A DNA stretch of 64,000 nucleotides, from NCBI GenBank assembly GCA_900468285.1, contig UBTF01000003.1, positions 372,001 through 436,000 of the forward strand. Reading direction: 5' to 3'. The first letter of the stretch is position 1, and each line of letters starts with the position of its first letter. Both the position numbers and the translations under genes were made by a program. The notes beneath the pieces are model-generated. The model searched no databases, was not told where the DNA came from, and was given only the letters and a program-made list of their open reading frames with translations. Source of the DNA: Hyphomicrobiales bacterium. Lineage in GTDB: Bacteria; Pseudomonadota; Alphaproteobacteria; Rhizobiales; Rhizobiaceae. Shown piece after piece: positions 35,141 to 45,802 of this stretch.

Positions 35141-35175
35141 ACGTCACCCGCAAGCCGTTTGGCTTTGGGTGACGT
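35141..35175 (+). other. Intercistronic hairpin between cobS and cobT
   Basis: A 9-bp outer stem ACGTCACCC / GGGTGACGT (35141-35149, 35167-35175) and a 5-bp inner stem AAGCC / GGCTT with a GTTT loop. There is no T run, so it is not a simple terminator. It sits 21 bp before the cobT ATG and may set relative expression or mRNA stability. Confidence 0.55.
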
Positions 35176-35196
35176 TCAGAATCGACAGGAAAGACA

Positions 35197-37101
35197 ATGG
35201 CAGGCCGTGGCGACAATGTAAGACCCAAGTCGGGTATGGTGATCGATGCCGAACCTTTGCGTCAGGCCATCACCGGATGCGTGCGGTCGATTGCCGGTGA
35301 TGCCGAAGTCGAGGTTGTTTTCGCCAATGAGCGGCCCGGTCTGGCAGGCGAGCGGATGCGCCTGCCTGAAATCTCCAAGAAGCCCACTGCGCAGGAGATT
35401 GCGGTTACCCGCGGCCTGGGTGATTCCATGGCATTGCGCCTCGCCTGCCATGATAGTGATATTCACGCGAACATGGCCCCGCAGGGTGCGGATGCACGGC
35501 TGATCTTCGATGCTGTGGAGCAGGCGCGGGTCGAGTCCATCGGCGCGCGGCGGATGCCGGGAATGGCATCCAACATCCGCGCGATGAATACGGAAAAATA
35601 CGCCAAGGCCAATTTCGTCAACATCAACACGCAGGAAGATGCGCCATTGGCGGAAGCGGTCGCCATGATGGTGCGTGAGCGTCTCACGGGTGAAAAGCCG
35701 CCGGAAAGCGCCGGCAAGGTGCTGGATCTCTGGCGCCCGTTCATCGAGGGCAAGGCGGCGGCTGATCTTGAGGATTTGTCCAAGGTCGTTGAAGACCAGA
35801 AGGCTTTTTCGAAGCTCATCCGCAAGATGCTGACGTCCATGGAGATGGCTGAGGATTTCGGTGACGAAGACGATCAGCCTGAAAGTGAAGAGGCTGAAAC
35901 CGACGAAGACCAGCCAGCCAGCAACGAGACGCAGGAAGAGCAGGTCGAGGAAGAAGCCGGTTCCGATGCTGCCCCTGCCGAGGAAAGCGAAGCTTCCCAG
36001 GAGCAGATGGAAGATGGCGAGATGGACGGCGCCGAGATGTCCGAAGACGAAATGTCCGACGACCTCGATGAGGATTCCGAAACGCCGGGCGAGACCCGTC
36101 GGCCAAACAGCCCCTTCGACGACTTCAACGAAAAGGTTGACTACCGCATCTTCACGCAGGAGTTCGACGAGGAAATCCACGCCGAGGAGCTTTGCGATGA
36201 CGCGGAACTGGATCGCCTTCGTGCTTTCCTCGACAAGCAGCTCGCCCATCTTCAAGGGGCAGTCGGGCGTCTGGCCAACCGCTTGCAGCGCCGCCTGATG
36301 GCGCAGCAGAACCGCTCCTGGGATTTCGATCTGGAGGAGGGGTACCTCGATCCCGCACGTCTGGTGCGTCTGATTATCGATCCCATGCAGCCGCTTTCCT
36401 TCAAGAAGGAACGCGACACGAAGTTCCGCGACACTGTCGTTTCGCTCGTCATCGACAATTCGGGCTCCATGCGTGGCCGTCCGATCACCGTGGCTGCCAC
36501 CTGCGCCGATATTCTGGCGCGGACGTTGGAACGGTCGGGCGTCAAGGTTGAGATTCTGGGGTTCACGACGAAGGCCTGGAAGGGCGGGCAGTCGCGGGAG
36601 CAATGGCTTGCGGGAGGTAAACCGCCATCGCCCGGTCGCTTGAACGACTTGCGGCACATCATTTACAAGTCGGCAGACGCGCCTTGGCGGCGTGCACGTC
36701 GCAACCTCGGCCTCATGATGCGCGAAGGGCTTCTCAAGGAGAATATCGACGGCGAGGCTTTGATGTGGGCGCATAATCGCCTCATCAACCGTCCTGAACA
36801 GCGCAAGATCATGATGATGATTTCAGATGGTGCGCCGGTTGATGACTCGACCCTCTCGGTCAACCCCGGCAATTATCTGGAGCGCCACCTGCGCGCCGTT
36901 ATCGAGCAGATCGAAACGCGCTCATCCGTGGAACTGCTGGCCATCGGTATCGGTCATGATGTGACGCGCTACTATCGTCGTGCGGTCACGATCGTGGATG
37001 CCGATGAACTCGCGGGCGCCATGACGGAACAGCTGGCTGCATTGTTCGAGGACACGAGCACTGCGCCGCGTCGTGGCAGCAGGATGCGCCGTGCAGGCTA
37101 G
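35197..37101 (+). CDS. cobT: Cobaltochelatase subunit CobT (von Willebrand A domain)
   Basis: 634 residues. The N-terminal CobT domain reaches about residue 215. A strongly acidic linker follows (about 222-295, mostly Glu and Asp). The C-terminal vWA domain has the MIDAS motif DNSGS with Asp420, Ser422 and Ser424, and [11 protein letters not shown] later. It forms a six-membered ring with CobS. It ends in a basic tail. The start has an AGGAAAGAC ribosome-binding site. The next gene overlaps its 3' end. Confidence 0.97.
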   Translation: MAGRGDNVRPKSGMVIDAEPLRQAITGCVRSIAGDAEVEVVFANERPGLAGERMRLPEISKKPTAQEIAVTRGLGDSMALRLACHDSDIHANMAPQGADARLIFDAVEQARVESIGARRMPGMASNIRAMNTEKYAKANFVNINTQEDAPLAEAVAMMVRERLTGEKPPESAGKVLDLWRPFIEGKAAADLEDLSKVVEDQKAFSKLIRKMLTSMEMAEDFGDEDDQPESEEAETDEDQPASNETQEEQVEEEAGSDAAPAEESEASQEQMEDGEMDGAEMSEDEMSDDLDEDSETPGETRRPNSPFDDFNEKVDYRIFTQEFDEEIHAEELCDDAELDRLRAFLDKQLAHLQGAVGRLANRLQRRLMAQQNRSWDFDLEEGYLDPARLVRLIIDPMQPLSFKKERDTKFRDTVVSLVIDNSGSMRGRPITVAATCADILARTLERSGVKVEILGFTTKAWKGGQSREQWLAGGKPPSPGRLNDLRHIIYKSADAPWRRARRNLGLMMREGLLKENIDGEALMWAHNRLINRPEQRKIMMMISDGAPVDDSTLSVNPGNYLERHLRAVIEQIETRSSVELLAIGIGHDVTRYYRRAVTIVDADELAGAMTEQLAALFEDTSTAPRRGSRMRRAG

Positions 37102-38137
37102 GCCTTTTCGCGCATCCACTTTGTTGCGATCCGTGTTTCGGTTGGTCGGTAAAACGGCCGCTATCGCCGCCTTGCCGTTCTTCACCTTTGCTCCGTCGGA
37201 AATGGCCGCTTCGACGCTGGACGTGGAGGTGCGGTCTAAACCCATCGTGGCTTTCAGCACCAAGTCGAGCCAGAAGCGCTTCGGCCAGCTGGAATTCGTC
37301 GGCGGCTTGATTTTCACGTCGCCTGAGCCTTTGTTCGGTGCCATTTCCAGCATTCGTTTTCAACCTAACGGCAAAGACTTCACTGCGGTGCTCGACACAG
37401 GCCACTGGATGAGCGGGCAGGTCGAACGCAATGTCGATGGTGTTCTGTCCGGTCTTTCCCATGTCAAAATAGATCCCATCCTTGACGAGACAGGGAACGA
37501 GGCACGTCGCAAGCGCGACATGGATGCTGAGGGACTGGCAGTGCGGGGAGATACTGCCTTCGTCAGCTTCGAGCAGTTCCCACGCATCGGTGTGTTTTCA
37601 ACGAAGAACCTTGCAACTGCAACGCCCACCAGCAAAGTGCCGCACCTTCTTCCTGATCAGGAACTCAGGCGCAACGCCGGTATGGAAACGCTTGTGTTTT
37701 CGCCAGGATCAAGCCCGCTTCAGGGTGCACTCGTCACCGTCACAGAGGCGAGTGTCGACACTCGCGGCAATCTTTACGCTGCGGTTCTGGACGGACCTCG
37801 AAAGGGTCTTTTCTTCGTTGCCAAGGATCCTTCCTTTTCGGTGACGGACGGCGCGTTTCTGGAAAATGGCGACTTGCTTCTGCTTGAGCGCCGCTTCAAT
37901 CTCGCAGAGGGCGTGGGCATGCGGCTGCGCCGGATTTCTGCCGACACGATCAAACCCGGCGCAGTCGTCGATGGCCCCATCCTGTTGGAAGCCGATCTCT
38001 CGCACCAGATCGACAATATGGAAGGGCTGGATGTGGTGAAAGGTGCCGATGGCTCGACCCGCCTGATCATCGTTTCAGACGACAACCATTCCTTCTTGCA
38101 GCGCAGTCTCATGTTGGAATTCAAGCTCATCGACTAG
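37091..38137 (+). CDS. Esterase-like activity of phytase family protein, exported
   Basis: About 348 residues. An N-terminal signal-like segment ([16 protein letters not shown]) precedes a beta-propeller-like domain with [42 protein letters not shown] and the C-terminal NMEGLDVV...[11 protein letters not shown]. This is the 'esterase-like activity of phytase' domain family; actual substrate unknown. GTG 37091 follows AGGA and overlaps cobT by 11 bp; GTG 37073 is an alternative. It is translationally close to cobT but not part of cobalamin synthesis as far as known. Confidence 0.85.
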   Translation: MQARPFRASTLLRSVFRLVGKTAAIAALPFFTFAPSEMAASTLDVEVRSKPIVAFSTKSSQKRFGQLEFVGGLIFTSPEPLFGAISSIRFQPNGKDFTAVLDTGHWMSGQVERNVDGVLSGLSHVKIDPILDETGNEARRKRDMDAEGLAVRGDTAFVSFEQFPRIGVFSTKNLATATPTSKVPHLLPDQELRRNAGMETLVFSPGSSPLQGALVTVTEASVDTRGNLYAAVLDGPRKGLFFVAKDPSFSVTDGAFLENGDLLLLERRFNLAEGVGMRLRRISADTIKPGAVVDGPILLEADLSHQIDNMEGLDVVKGADGSTRLIIVSDDNHSFLQRSLMLEFKLID

Positions 38138-38490
38138 CTTGATTGCGCTTAAATGCGACTGGCTGGATGTTGTGTTGAGCGAGAGCTATTCGAAATAGCT
38201 TACATATTACAGTAATTTAATATTATGCGGGCTTCCGTTTTGAGCTGTTGCGGCGTTAAGTGCTCAACAGGAAGAACGGTGGCTGCACCGTTTGATCGGC
38301 TCTCATCGGATGCGTTCCCCGGAGCCGACGTTGCCAGCCCCTCACGTCCTACCTGATTTTTTATGAAGTGACGAAATGCCGTCGTCCCGGTAGGGCGCAA
38401 GCGATCCTGAGCTGGGCGAGGCTCCGCTGATGGACGCTTGTGGAAATGCGCCTTTTGTCCATCGGATAAGCCTCATTCAAGGACCTCCGC
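38138..38490. other. Intergenic stretch, no gene recognised
   Basis: About 353 bp between the phytase-like gene and the RND efflux genes. The part at 38190-38230 is AT-rich. A minus-strand frame at 38200-38400 has no recognisable protein character and was rejected. The promoter of the efflux operon should lie here, but I cannot place it. Confidence 0.5.
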
Positions 38491-39741
38491 ATGAAATACG
38501 TCGTCACGATCCTCGTTGTTGCTGCTCTGTCTCTGTTGGTTTTCGTTTATCGCAGCGAATTCGAAGCCTATCTGCCTGGCTGGGTCGCTCACCCATCCGG
38601 GGGCTCGCAGGGGGCTGTCTCAACCGCCAGCGCTGCGGCGGGTAACGGTGGACGACATGGCGGCGGAGGGGGGCAGGGGCAAGGCCGCTCCGTGACGGTC
38701 ACCACGGCCGTTGCCAAGACCGGGTCCATTCCTGTTTTGCGTCAGACAATCGGCACCATCGTGCCGGTTGAATCGACTGCTCTGACCAGCCCGATCTCGG
38801 GCATCGTCGCAAATGTGCTCGCAAAGGACGGTTCGGAGGTCCGAAAAGGTGATCTTCTGATCCAGCTGGATGACCGCAACATAAGAGCGAATATTCAACG
38901 CGACGAGGCGCAATTGGCAAAGGATCAGGCGATCCTCGATTCCGCCAATTCGACATTGTCCAGAGTTGAAACCCTGAGCAAATCCGGCGTCGATACTCAG
39001 CAGCAGTTCAGCGATGCCGCCGCAACGGCAAAGCAGGCGGCAGCAACGGTTCAGGTCGACCAGGCAAATCTGGCCGCAGACAATGTCACCCTTTCCCAGA
39101 CGCAGATCCGCGCGCCTTTCGATGGCAAGTTGGGGGCCGTGCTGCTTTCGGCAGGCGCTTACGTCGCGCCCGGCGCAGATGTCGTGCTGCTGACGAAAAT
39201 GAAGCCGGTCTATGCCGAATTCTCTTTGCCGGAGCCGGATCTCGATCTTGTCCGCGCCAATTATGAGAGCAAGACGCTAACGGCGGAAGTCCATTCGACG
39301 CAGGACAATAGCAACGCCTCTTCAGGCGATATCGTCTTCATCGACAACAATGTCGACGCCGCCTCCGGCACGTTCAAACTGCGGATGCTGCTCGACAACC
39401 AGGCGGAAAACTTCTGGCCGGGGCAATCCCTCAAAGTCACCGTCAGCGCGGGCAAAATGGACAATCTCGTGACCGTGCCGATGGTTGCGCTTCAACCGCA
39501 GTCGGGTGGCTATATCTCCTTCGTGGTCAAGCCGGACAAGACGGTTGAGAAGAGAAAGGTCACGCTTGCGCTAAGCAGTGGCAATCTGGCTGGCGTTTCC
39601 CAGGGCCTTGCTGACGGCGAGCAGGTGGTAACGGAGGGGCAGGCAAGTCTGGTCGAAGGCACGCGGGTAACCGTCAATGCGCCCCCGTCTGGCGCTAACG
39701 ATCCGAAGGCGGAAATATCGCAAAACGGTGTCTCCCTATGA
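38491..39741 (+). CDS. RND efflux periplasmic adaptor (membrane fusion protein)
   Basis: 416 residues. An N-terminal signal anchor (VVTILVVAALSLLVFVYR) precedes a Gly/Ser-rich linker. The HlyD/AcrA-type architecture follows: lipoyl half-motifs (SGIVANVLAKDGSEVRKGDL and APFDGKLGAVLLSAGAYVAP), a coiled-coil hairpin of about 60 residues between them, a beta-barrel and a membrane-proximal domain. It links the inner-membrane pump to an outer-membrane channel. Its stop overlaps the pump gene by 4 bp. No outer-membrane channel gene is adjacent. Confidence 0.95.
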   Translation: MKYVVTILVVAALSLLVFVYRSEFEAYLPGWVAHPSGGSQGAVSTASAAAGNGGRHGGGGGQGQGRSVTVTTAVAKTGSIPVLRQTIGTIVPVESTALTSPISGIVANVLAKDGSEVRKGDLLIQLDDRNIRANIQRDEAQLAKDQAILDSANSTLSRVETLSKSGVDTQQQFSDAAATAKQAAATVQVDQANLAADNVTLSQTQIRAPFDGKLGAVLLSAGAYVAPGADVVLLTKMKPVYAEFSLPEPDLDLVRANYESKTLTAEVHSTQDNSNASSGDIVFIDNNVDAASGTFKLRMLLDNQAENFWPGQSLKVTVSAGKMDNLVTVPMVALQPQSGGYISFVVKPDKTVEKRKVTLALSSGNLAGVSQGLADGEQVVTEGQASLVEGTRVTVNAPPSGANDPKAEISQNGVSL

Positions 39742-42700
39742 ATATCTCCGAGATATTCATCCGCCGCCCGGTCGCAACCATTTTGCTCATCATCGGTGTG
39801 CTTCTGGCCGGTGCCGCAGCCTATCGGAACTTGCCGGTTGCTGCTCTTCCGCAGGCGGATTTCCCGACAATCAACGTGTCCGCCCAACTGGCGGGTGCGG
39901 CTCCCGATACGATGGCAAGCTCGGTCGCCACGCCGCTCATCAAGCAGTTCGAAACAATAGCGGGTATCGATACGATCACGGCAAGCTCGTCGCTCGGTAA
40001 CACGCAGATCACCATACAGTTCAACCTGTCTAGAAATATCGATGCCGCCGCAGCCGATGTGCAGGCGGCAATTGCACGTGCCCAGAGGCAGCTGCCCGAT
40101 AACATGACGACGCCGCCCAGTTATCGAAAGGTCAATCCTGCGGATGCGGCGGTGGTTATTCTGGCGCTGACGAGCGATGGCGCCGATCTTACCAAGATGG
40201 ATGATCTTGCGGAGAATATCATTTCGCCCGCCTTGTCGACCATATCAGGCGTCGCGCAGGCGCAGATATTCGGCGCTAAGACCTATGCGGTGCGAATAGA
40301 GGTCGATCCCTCCAGGCTGGCCAGCCGTGGCCTGTCGCTGGAGGGGCTGTCGAACACGCTGGCGGCAGCCAACGACCAGTCGCCGGTGGGCACGTTGCAG
40401 AACTCCTCGCAAGCCCTGACGGTGAATGCCTCCACGCAGCGCACGGATGCGTCGTCATTCCGCACACTGATCATCGCCAACCCGAATGGCAGGGCCGTGC
40501 GGCTGCAGGATGTTGCTACCGTCAATGACAGTGTCGAAGTGCTCAATCAGGGCAGCTGGCTTGATGGAACCCCCGCCATCGTTCTTGCCGTGCAGCGGCA
40601 ACCGGGGGCGAACACGGTTCAGGTCGTTGATGCCATCAAGGCAAAACTTCCCGAGTTGCAGGCAAACATGCCGGCGGATATGCAAATCCACGTCGTCAAC
40701 GATGCTTCGGTTTCCATCCGGGCTGCGGTGGCAGATGTGGAGACGACGCTGATGGTGACGCTGGGACTTGTGGTCCTCGTCATCTACCTGTTTCTGCGGC
40801 AGGTCTGGGCAACGCTCATCCCGGCAATTGCGGTGCCTTTGTCTCTTGTCGCAACACTGGGCGCCATGTATGCGCTTGGATTTTCCATCGACAATATTTC
40901 GCTGCTTGGCCTGACGCTTTCGGTCGGTCTCGTGGTGGATGATGCCATCGTGATGCTGGAAAATATCGTCCGCAAGGTCGAAGAGGGGATGCCCGCGTTT
41001 CAAGCCGCCGTGGAAGGCAGCAAGGAAGTGACGGGCACGATCATCTCCATGTCGATTTCCCTCGTCGCCGTGTTTTTGCCGATCCTGCTGATGGGTGGCA
41101 TTGTCGGTCGCGTCCTCAATGAATTCGGTGTGGTCGTCACGCTCGCGATCATGGCCTCGGCAATTGTCTCTCTTACGGTCACGCCCATGCTGGCGGCACG
41201 GCTGCCACATCACCAGGCGCCTGACCATGCCAGGAAAACACTCTTCGATCGTGCGACAGACGGCTACAGCCGGTCCGTTGGCTGGTGCCTCAATCATCGC
41301 TTGCCGGTCATGTTGATGTTTGTGATGACGTTGGTCGGCTCCGGCTGGATGTTTGCCAGCCTTGCGCGCAGCTTCTTTCCAACCGAGGATCTTGGTTTGC
41401 TGACGGTTTCGACGCAGGCTCGACAGGACATTTCCTACAAGGCCATGAGCGATCTTCAGGCAAGGGCGGCGGCAATCGTCTCTGCCGATCCTGCTGTCGC
41501 GCACGTAACCTCCACGCTCGGGTCCGGCCCCGGTGGTTCGGCACTCAATTCCGGCAACCTGCTTGTCCAGCTCAAGCCCGCCGATGAGCGACCGGCGCTG
41601 GCGGTCACGCTCAATGATCTCAGGCACTCGCTATCAGGCATAGCGGGCTTGCGAACCTTTATCACGCCGCAGCAGAGCTTGCGCTTTGGCGGGCGCAGCA
41701 CCCAGAGCCAATATCAGGTCGTGTTGCAATCCATCGATGCCGCCGCGGCACGGCAATGGTCCCAGACGTTGGCAGATGCCATGCGTTCGGACTCCGCCCA
41801 TTTCGTCGATGTTGCTTCCGATCTGCAGGACAGTGCCCTGCAAGCCCATATCGATGTCGACAATGATCGTGCCAACAGCCTCGGCGTCACCTCGCAAACC
41901 ATTCGAAAAACGCTTGAGGCGGCGTTTGGCAGCTATGTCGCAACGCAAATCCAGACAACCGGGAACAGTTATGACGTGATCGTGGAATATGATCAGTCAC
42001 TGGAGTGGACGGAGCAATCGCTCGGCGCGATAAGGCTTTCATCGGCATCGGGCGCTCTGGTTCCAATATCCAGCTTTGCAACAATATCCCGTGTATCAGG
42101 ACCGGTAACGGTGAACCAGACCGGCCAGCTTACCTCCGTGACGCTTTCGTTCAACCTTCCTGCGGGCGTATCGTTGGGCGATGCGACAGCGCAGATCGAC
42201 TTGCTCAAACAGCAGATACAGCTCCCATCCACCGTTACGACAAACCTTGCCGGAGCCGCCCAGATATTCAAGCAGACCAGCGACAGCACCGGCCTGCTCA
42301 TCGGCGCTGCAGTTCTGACGATCTATATCGTGCTTGGGGTTTTCTATGAAAGCTTCCTCCACCCGCTGACAATCCTGTCCGGCCTGCCATCGGCCGCGTT
42401 CGGCGCCCTTTTAACGCTGAAGCTTTTCGGTTTCGACCTCTCCATCATTGCGCTGATCGGTTTGCTGATGCTGATCGGCATCGTCAAAAAGAACGCGATC
42501 ATGATGATCGATGTCGCGCTGACATTGCAGCGGGAGGAAAACATGCCCACGCTGACGGCGATTCATGAGGCGGCCGTCCGGCGGTTGCGACCCATTATGA
42601 TGACCACCTTCTGCGCTCTCTTCGGTGCACTTCCTGTAGCGCTTGGAACAGGTGCGAGTTCGGAGCTCAGGCAGCCACTTGGCGTGGCCGTCGTCGGCGG

Positions 42701-42848
42701 TCTCATCGTCAGCCAGATATTGACGCTCTTCATGACGCCGGTCGTGTTCGTGGAGATTGAGCGCCTGTCCGATGTGATCAAATCGCTGTGGGGTCGTGTC
42801 GCACGACGGCCGGTTGTCAATGCCACACATGACGCCAGCCGGACCTGA
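39738..42848 (+). CDS. RND-family multidrug efflux permease (AcrB/MdtB-like)
   Basis: 1036 residues, the typical HAE1 length, with 12 expected transmembrane helices and two large periplasmic loops. The N-terminus NISEIFIRRPVATILLIIGV is diagnostic. Proton-relay residues are present: Asp401-Asp402 in GLVVDDAIV and Lys918 near GIVKKNAIMMID. It should export drugs or plant phenolics by proton antiport. No regulator lies beside it; a GAF kinase gene follows after about 140 bp. Confidence 0.96.
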   Translation: MNISEIFIRRPVATILLIIGVLLAGAAAYRNLPVAALPQADFPTINVSAQLAGAAPDTMASSVATPLIKQFETIAGIDTITASSSLGNTQITIQFNLSRNIDAAAADVQAAIARAQRQLPDNMTTPPSYRKVNPADAAVVILALTSDGADLTKMDDLAENIISPALSTISGVAQAQIFGAKTYAVRIEVDPSRLASRGLSLEGLSNTLAAANDQSPVGTLQNSSQALTVNASTQRTDASSFRTLIIANPNGRAVRLQDVATVNDSVEVLNQGSWLDGTPAIVLAVQRQPGANTVQVVDAIKAKLPELQANMPADMQIHVVNDASVSIRAAVADVETTLMVTLGLVVLVIYLFLRQVWATLIPAIAVPLSLVATLGAMYALGFSIDNISLLGLTLSVGLVVDDAIVMLENIVRKVEEGMPAFQAAVEGSKEVTGTIISMSISLVAVFLPILLMGGIVGRVLNEFGVVVTLAIMASAIVSLTVTPMLAARLPHHQAPDHARKTLFDRATDGYSRSVGWCLNHRLPVMLMFVMTLVGSGWMFASLARSFFPTEDLGLLTVSTQARQDISYKAMSDLQARAAAIVSADPAVAHVTSTLGSGPGGSALNSGNLLVQLKPADERPALAVTLNDLRHSLSGIAGLRTFITPQQSLRFGGRSTQSQYQVVLQSIDAAAARQWSQTLADAMRSDSAHFVDVASDLQDSALQAHIDVDNDRANSLGVTSQTIRKTLEAAFGSYVATQIQTTGNSYDVIVEYDQSLEWTEQSLGAIRLSSASGALVPISSFATISRVSGPVTVNQTGQLTSVTLSFNLPAGVSLGDATAQIDLLKQQIQLPSTVTTNLAGAAQIFKQTSDSTGLLIGAAVLTIYIVLGVFYESFLHPLTILSGLPSAAFGALLTLKLFGFDLSIIALIGLLMLIGIVKKNAIMMIDVALTLQREENMPTLTAIHEAAVRRLRPIMMTTFCALFGALPVALGTGASSELRQPLGVAVVGGLIVSQILTLFMTPVVFVEIERLSDVIKSLWGRVARRPVVNATHDASRT

Positions 42849-42989
42849 AGAGTCTTTGATTTTCTCGGGCTAATGCCAATTTCCGCTCGTTTGCCCGTGA
42901 GAACTAATGCATTTACCCTACTTGCGGACATGTGGGAAAGTGCTAACGTCTCACGCAACACGGCCATAGTTCCGGGAAAGTAGAACGAT

Positions 42990-44735
42990 ATGGCACTGCA
43001 GGATTTCGCATCCACCAATATAACATCTCTTTCGGGTCTGACTGAAGCCATTGCAAGAATTGCACGGGCGCGGAAACGTGAAGAGGTTGTCGAAACTGTG
43101 CGCGCCTCTGCCCGAGGCCTGGTGGGTTGTGACGGCATTGCAATCATCCGTCGAGATCGCGATCTTTGCCATTACATCGAGGAAGACGCCATCGGCCCGC
43201 TTTGGAAAGGGCGGAAATTTCCGGTCGCCTCCTGCATCAGCGGCTGGGCTATGTCGAATAGAAAGACTGCGGTCGTTCCTGATGTCTCCAAGGATGAACG
43301 TGTCCCTCAAGACCTTTATTCAGGCACATTCGTCAAAGCCTTGATCATGGCACCCGTTGGTGCCGACAATCCTGGCGGTGCTACGGGCGCTATCGGTGCC
43401 TATTGGTCGCATCCCTATGAGGCTACTCAGTGGGAAATCGATACGTTGGAGGCGTTGGCCAGTGCAGCAGCTTCGGCTTTTGAAACCGTTGATCTGATCG
43501 GATCGCTTTCGAACGATCTGGCACAGGCGCGCAGCCTCTTGCCTGATTACAGCGATGACCGGGGTGATTTGTCGAAGGAGGTGGAACGCGTCGCTGGCAT
43601 CAGTGCGGTCCCGGTCATTCTGGATGTTGTCCTGCGCATGACAGGCATGGGCTTCGCCGCTGTCGCGCGCGTCACGAAAGACAGATGGATTACCTGCCTG
43701 TCGGTCGATCATTTTGGTTTTGGCCTGAAGCCCGGGGATGAATTGCCGATTGAAAGTACATTGTGCAATGAAATCCGCGATCATCGCGAGGCGGTGGTGT
43801 TTGACGATGCCGAAGTCGATCCGTTGTACAAGGATCATCACACGCCGCGTATTTATGGATTGCGCAGTTACATCTCCGTGCCGATTATCCTTTCCAACGG
43901 TCAGTTTTTTGGCTCTCTTTGTGCCATCGACCCCAAGCCTGCCAAGGTGAACAATCCGCAGGTACTCGGTGCCTTGAGGCTTTTTGCGGAACTGATCGGA
44001 CACCATCTCGATGCGGATGAAAGGCTGAAAGCGGCTGAGCAATCGCTCGAGCGTGAGCGGCAAGTGTCCGAATTGCGCGAACAATTCATCGCGGTGCTGG
44101 GCCATGACCTGCGTAACCCCATCGCCGCCGTGGACGCTGGCACCTCGCGCCTTATCAAGGAAGGCTGGACTGAGCGTAGTCCGCTTATCCTGAAATTGAT
44201 GAAGGCAAGCATAGGGCGCATGGGAGGTCTGGTGGATAATGTCATGGACCTGGCACGCGCACGGCTGGGCGGCGGCATTTCGCTCGACCTGGGCGAACAC
44301 GATGTCGCAACCACCCTTTCACATGTCATAGACGAACTTCTTGTGGCTCATCCCGAGCGAAAGATCGACATCAACGTCAACCTTTCGACGCCGATGCGCA
44401 TAGACCGCTTGCGGATCGCCCAGATGTTTTCCAATCTTGTCTCGAATGCTTTGACGCATGGCGTTGAAGATGGGCCCATAACGGTCACGGGAGCTCTGGC
44501 GGATGGATTGCTGCGTCTGTCGGTCAGCAATCAGGGCGAGCCGATCCCGCCGGACACGATGGAGAAGCTGTTCCAGCCGTTCCGGCGAGGCGATGTGCGC
44601 CCCAATATGCAGGGATTGGGGCTGGGGCTCTATATCGCTTCCGAAATCGCCAAGGCGCATAAGGGCACGATTACCGTTCATTCCGACCACGCGGAAACTC
44701 GCTTTACCTTCGAAATGCCTGTTTCCGCAGTCTGA
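42990..44735 (+). CDS. GAF-domain sensor histidine kinase (soluble)
   Basis: 581 residues without membrane helices. Two GAF-like domains occupy about 20-170 and 195-345 (ICNE-type segment STLCNEIRDHREAVVFDDAE in the second). A coiled coil follows, then the phospho-acceptor His372 in LGHDLRNPIAAVD, and an ATPase domain with NLVSNALTHG and GLGLYIASEI. GAF domains bind small ligands or chromophores; there is no obvious bilin Cys assignment. No response regulator is adjacent. It converges with the ugp-type operon. Confidence 0.92.
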   Translation: MALQDFASTNITSLSGLTEAIARIARARKREEVVETVRASARGLVGCDGIAIIRRDRDLCHYIEEDAIGPLWKGRKFPVASCISGWAMSNRKTAVVPDVSKDERVPQDLYSGTFVKALIMAPVGADNPGGATGAIGAYWSHPYEATQWEIDTLEALASAAASAFETVDLIGSLSNDLAQARSLLPDYSDDRGDLSKEVERVAGISAVPVILDVVLRMTGMGFAAVARVTKDRWITCLSVDHFGFGLKPGDELPIESTLCNEIRDHREAVVFDDAEVDPLYKDHHTPRIYGLRSYISVPIILSNGQFFGSLCAIDPKPAKVNNPQVLGALRLFAELIGHHLDADERLKAAEQSLERERQVSELREQFIAVLGHDLRNPIAAVDAGTSRLIKEGWTERSPLILKLMKASIGRMGGLVDNVMDLARARLGGGISLDLGEHDVATTLSHVIDELLVAHPERKIDINVNLSTPMRIDRLRIAQMFSNLVSNALTHGVEDGPITVTGALADGLLRLSVSNQGEPIPPDTMEKLFQPFRRGDVRPNMQGLGLGLYIASEIAKAHKGTITVHSDHAETRFTFEMPVSAV

Positions 44736-44758
44736 CGGTCAACGACGTTGATGGCGCC

Positions 44759-45802
44759 TCAGTCGAGACGCCGTCCTTCGCTGTCGAAAAGGTGGAAACG
44801 CGCCGGGTCGGCGGTTATTCTCAGCTTTTCCCCGATCTCTATTGCAGAGCGGCCCGGTACGCGGAAAACGATGGCGCTGCCATCGGCCATCTCCCCGTGA
44901 ACGTAGCTTTCTGCTCCTACCAACTCAACGGCAGCAACCTCGACATCGATCTTGAAGGGGCTGCTCGACGTTGCATCGGCAATGACGATATCTTCCGGGC
45001 GGATACCGATTGTCTTTGCACTCGACGGGATCATCCCGTTATCAGGCGCTTTCCACGCCGCTCCGTCGAGCGGCAACAGGTTCATCGAGGGGGAACCGAT
45101 GAAGGTTGCCACAAAACTGGTTGCTGGCTTTTCATAGAGTTCAATGGGTGTTCCAACCTGCTCGATGCGCCCGGCGTTGAGAACGACAAGCCGGTCTGCA
45201 AGCGTCATGGCCTCCATCTGGTCGTGGGTCACATAGATGCTGGTCGTCGCCAGAGAGCGCTGCAAACGGCGGATTTCGACGCGCATCTGGACGCGAAGCT
45301 TTGCATCGAGGTTCGACAGAGGCTCATCGAACAGGAATGCCGATGGCTTGCGCACGATCGCACGCCCCATGGCGACACGTTGGCGCTGGCCACCGGAAAG
45401 CTGGCGCGGCTTGCGTTCAAGGAACTGCTCGATTTCCAGCGCACGTGCCGCCTCGGTAATGCGGCGATCGATCTCGCCCTTCGGTGTGTTCCGGTTTTTC
45501 AAACCATAGGCCAGGTTCTGGCGCACCGTCATGTGCGGGTAGAGCGCGTAGTTCTGGAACACCATGGCGATGTCGCGTTCTGCTGGCTCCAGATCGTTGA
45601 CGCGTTTGCCGGCAATATGGACATCTCCGCCGCTGATGCTTTCCAGCCCGGCAACCATGCGCAAAAGCGTTGATTTTCCGCAACCGGATGGCCCCACGAG
45701 GACGATCATTTCGCCATCCTGAATGCTCAGCGAAACACCTTTGATCGCCTCGACATTGCCGCCATAGACCTTGCGGACGTCCTTGAGTTCGATAGTTGCC
45801 AT
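44759..45802 (-). CDS. ugpC: Sugar/glycerol-phosphate ABC transporter ATPase UgpC-like
   Basis: 347 residues. Walker [10 protein letters not shown] at 37-45, signature LSGGQ at 135-139, Walker B LFDE ending at Glu160, and a C-terminal TOBE-type domain of about 110 residues as in MalK/UgpC. It starts one base into the stop of the upstream permease gene (TAATG overlap). It energises the importer formed by the three preceding genes. UgpC and MalK-like ATPases are hard to separate by sequence; the neighbours decide the name. Confidence 0.9.
   Translation of the reverse strand: MATIELKDVRKVYGGNVEAIKGVSLSIQDGEMIVLVGPSGCGKSTLLRMVAGLESISGGDVHIAGKRVNDLEPAERDIAMVFQNYALYPHMTVRQNLAYGLKNRNTPKGEIDRRITEAARALEIEQFLERKPRQLSGGQRQRVAMGRAIVRKPSAFLFDEPLSNLDAKLRVQMRVEIRRLQRSLATTSIYVTHDQMEAMTLADRLVVLNAGRIEQVGTPIELYEKPATSFVATFIGSPSMNLLPLDGAAWKAPDNGMIPSSAKTIGIRPEDIVIADATSSSPFKIDVEVAAVELVGAESYVHGEMADGSAIVFRVPGRSAIEIGEKLRITADPARFHLFDSEGRRLD

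Noticed and set aside
35176-36774. A 532-codon minus-strand frame
   Set aside because: Antisense to cobT, whose vWA motif and acidic linker are clear. No family features in the antisense product.
38200-38400. A 66-codon minus-strand frame in the gap before the efflux genes
   Set aside because: No ribosome-binding site, no hydrophobic or domain pattern; gap is better read as promoter DNA.
40455-41627. A 390-codon minus-strand frame rich in Arg, His and Asp
   Set aside because: Antisense to the RND permease; the composition is what reverse translation of a membrane protein gives.
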